A stretch of DNA of 64,000 nt from Halostagnicola sp. A-GB9-2. GTDB taxonomy: Archaea > Halobacteriota > Halobacteria > Halobacteriales > Natrialbaceae. This document shows, piece by piece, positions 63,901 through 64,000 of the stretch (positions are counted from its first letter, which is position 1; each line of letters starts with the position of its first letter). A program made the position numbers and the translations under genes. The stretch is from NCBI RefSeq assembly GCF_030068615.1, contig NZ_JASJOC010000005.1:124001-188000 (forward strand), given 5' to 3'. Below the pieces are notes generated by a model. The model had not been told where the DNA came from and did no database searches. It worked only from the letters and a program-made list of their open reading frames with translations.

Positions 63901-64000
63901 ATGGGACACGTTACACTTACGGACACGACGAAGCGCTACGAAGAGGTCGTCGCAGTCGACGAAATGAATCTCCAGATCGAGGACGGCGAGTTCCTCTGTC
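63901..64000 (+). CDS. Sugar ABC transporter ATPase, second importer (partial, 3' end beyond window)
   Basis: Starts with ATG at 63901: MGHVTLTDTTKRYEEVVAVD, then EMNLQIEDGEFLC before the window ends. The pattern 'LTDTTKRYEEVVAVDEMNLQIEDGEF' is the usual start of MalK-type ATPases before Walker A. Only 33 residues can be seen, so the call rests on this pattern and on its place 4 bp after the second permease. Confidence 0.75.
   Translation, partial: MGHVTLTDTTKRYEEVVAVDEMNLQIEDGEFLC

Noticed and set aside
1-64000. tRNA, rRNA or CRISPR arrays
   Set aside because: I looked for T-loop GGTTCRAATCC-type signals and regularly spaced direct repeats and saw none that hold up. A dedicated covariance-model scan was not possible here.

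Overview
The window looks like chromosomal DNA of a haloarchaeon, probably Natrialbales-like. Coding GC is high, the proteins are strongly acidic, and many genes seem to lack leaders, with a TATA box about 25 nt before the start. The families are typical of the group: bacterio-opsin-activator (Bat) type regulators, Tat lipoproteins, a halolysin-type protease, small zinc-finger proteins, and an RdfA-Sph pair. I see no rRNA, tRNA, CRISPR array or complete transposon. Assignments come from reading the sequence and from family knowledge; no database search was run.

Layout. (1) 1-10.1 kb: a two-domain UspA protein cut by the window edge, a decayed LLM oxidoreductase gene, three secreted or lipid-anchored acidic proteins and several small zinc-finger proteins. 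Two of these are the striking tandem Ser/Asp/Glu-repeat secreted proteins at 3015-7085. (2) 10.1-20.3 kb: two very large Bat-type sensor-regulators flank a secreted subtilase. Two paralogous small ribbon-helix-helix-like proteins lie in the same block. (3) 20.7-33.7 kb: a GCS2-type ligase, an aspartoacylase-like deacylase, four different membrane transporters and two closely related signature amidases. This looks like uptake and hydrolysis of amides or related organic nitrogen or acids. A metallophosphoesterase gene there is decayed.

(4) 34.4-55.7 kb: a large carbohydrate or cyclitol catabolic island. It holds an Fe-alcohol dehydrogenase, an aldo/keto reductase, a TIM-barrel isomerase/epimerase, a complete sugar ABC importer, a Gfo/Idh dehydrogenase and a zinc dehydrogenase resembling scyllo-inosose 3-dehydrogenases. 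It also holds a ThDP enzyme, a UspA protein, an F420-type oxidoreductase, an enolase-superfamily dehydratase, an HpcH/HpaI aldolase, a CoA-acylating-type aldehyde dehydrogenase and an IclR regulator. Two separate broken glucose dehydrogenase genes flank the ABC importer. I infer oxidation of a sugar or inositol to a keto-acid, dehydration, then aldol cleavage to pyruvate plus an aldehyde. (5) 56.3-59.0 kb: the cell-shape factor RdfA followed by the archaeal SMC-related protein Sph. (6) 59.4-64.0 kb: a second IclR-controlled sugar ABC importer, cut by the right edge, with three copies of a TCCGG-N5-CCGGA palindrome that are good operator candidates.

Dispersed non-coding palindromes are a notable feature. 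Two unrelated 76-80 bp families occur twice each, and one 180 bp multi-hairpin element and a 27 bp inverted-repeat pair occur once each.
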